The notes under the pieces: generated by a model
What the model saw: the letters and a program-made list of their open reading frames with translations, nothing else
Database searches by the model: none
Told to the model about the DNA's origin: nothing
Origin: Accumulibacter sp.
GTDB lineage: Bacteria > Pseudomonadota > Gammaproteobacteria > Burkholderiales > Rhodocyclaceae
Direction: 5' to 3'
DNA length: 64,000 bases
Assembly: GCA_024235715.1 (NCBI GenBank)
Contig: JACKLW010000016.1
Location: 56,103 to 120,102, forward strand
Translations under genes and position numbers: made by a program
Shown: positions 63,677-64,000 of the stretch, piece by piece
Numbering within the stretch: the stretch's first letter is position 1
Layout: each line of letters starts with the position of its first letter

Positions 63677-64000
63677 TCACGGCGGCCGAAGCCGCAACTC
63701 CGTCGCAGCGAACTGCTCTTCTACGATCGCTTTGGCTTCCGCGGGTTCGATAGGGGTAACCGGGACACTCAAGAATTCTGATGGGATGGGCTCGCATTCG
63801 ACCTCGGACAGTAGGACCGCCTTGATGCCCCTCAAGCCAAACACCTTGACAACATCCGGCCAGGATGCAGTGGTTCCACAGAACTCTCCCACCAGTAACT
63901 GCTGGTATTGAACTGCTTTCATGGCCCGCACGATTGCGAGGTAATCGTCGCCAATCAAAGGCTTGATCTCGACTCGGAACTTGGCACCTCGGCCCCAAGG
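63677..64000 (-). CDS. hypothetical protein, 3' part (cut by right window edge)
   Basis: The reading frame is open from the right edge (PWGRGAKFRVEIKPLIGDDY) to a stop at 63677-63679, 107 codons. The sequence is well-behaved and globular: AIVRAMKAVQYQQLLVGEFC, WPDVVKVFGLRGIKAVLLSE, ending ELRLRPP. KFRVEIKPL at the edge looks like internal protein sequence, so the true start lies beyond 64000 and the TTG/ATG near 63958 is not it. No family is recognised. VEIK is reminiscent of a nuclease E-x-K motif, but too little is visible to claim it. Confidence 0.6.
   Translation of the reverse strand, partial: PWGRGAKFRVEIKPLIGDDYLAIVRAMKAVQYQQLLVGEFCGTTASWPDVVKVFGLRGIKAVLLSEVECEPIPSEFLSVPVTPIEPAEAKAIVEEQFAATELRLRPP

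Noticed and set aside
63315-63998. A 227-codon minus-strand frame ending inside tRNA-Ser
   Set aside because: The product is basic, ends RRRRDSNP across the tRNA and terminator, and overlaps the better edge gene; this is a known type of false gene beside tRNAs.
63251-64000. tRNA-Ser as an integration site for a mobile element
   Set aside because: No integrase and no repeat of the tRNA 3' end is visible before the window ends, so the idea cannot be supported.
1-64000. CRISPR arrays, rRNA genes or a replication origin
   Set aside because: No regularly spaced repeats, rRNA sequence or cluster of DnaA boxes was noticed.

Overview
The window reads as a high-GC betaproteobacterial chromosome. The gene neighbourhoods (yjgA-pmbA, a hrcA/hemH/nadK/recN cluster beside grpE-dnaK-dnaJ, a YdiK-type permease next to ribE, lysC followed directly by tRNA-Ser) and the protein sequences resemble Rhodocyclales, possibly Candidatus Accumulibacter. 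That assignment rests on memory of protein families, not on a search. Most of the window is compact housekeeping sequence with short intergenic gaps and many ATGA/TGATG stop-start overlaps.

Layout. 1-5,054: start of yjgA (darP), pmbA, and a TRAP transporter whose receptor gene (dctP, +) converges on its membrane genes (dctQ-dctM, -). 5,364-10,272: a tetR-hlyD-RND efflux operon with a palindromic candidate operator. 10,387-13,558: a Tat-signal FAD oxidoreductase paired with a membrane-anchored spermidine-synthase-like protein. 13,968-15,818: ydiK-like permease and ribE. 15,847-33,950: an accessory island. It opens with a decayed IS5-family element and continues with a leftward run of ten codirectional genes: Phd/ParE toxin-antitoxin, SNF2 helicase, MntA/HepT (MNT/HEPN), DUF2130 nuclease-like protein, RloC-like zinc-hook ATPase, and type III mod-rhuM-res. 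mod is interrupted by an ISAs1 element and res by an IS1380 element, each with a perfect target duplication. Upstream of the toxin-antitoxin pair lies a frameshifted 3' fragment resembling an FtsZ-family GTPase.

34,085-48,000: CaiB-type CoA transferase with glutaryl-CoA dehydrogenase, DUF2062, DUF2249 plus a polytopic NnrS-like protein, a diguanylate cyclase, thrC, a 45-residue membrane peptide, nadC, a glutamate-synthase-like protein, recQ, lpxH and two cyclophilins. 48,167-64,000: cysS, a Leu/Ile/Val-type binding protein, dnaJ-dnaK-grpE with sigma-32-like promoters before grpE and dnaK, a Ser/Thr kinase fused to a cyclic-nucleotide-binding domain, hemH-hrcA, nadK, recN, a short Xre regulator, lysC, tRNA-Ser(GCU) and the 3' part of an unknown gene at the right edge.

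The most interesting part is the island. Its five upstream genes after the toxin-antitoxin pair (helicase, MNT, HEPN, PD-(D/E)XK-like DUF2130, RloC-like ATPase) look intact, while the type III restriction-modification genes at the end of the same run are broken by transposons and res also carries a substituted Walker A glycine. This is compatible with a composite defence operon in which the outer genes keep working without the restriction-modification module. No CRISPR array, rRNA operon, riboswitch or replication origin was seen.
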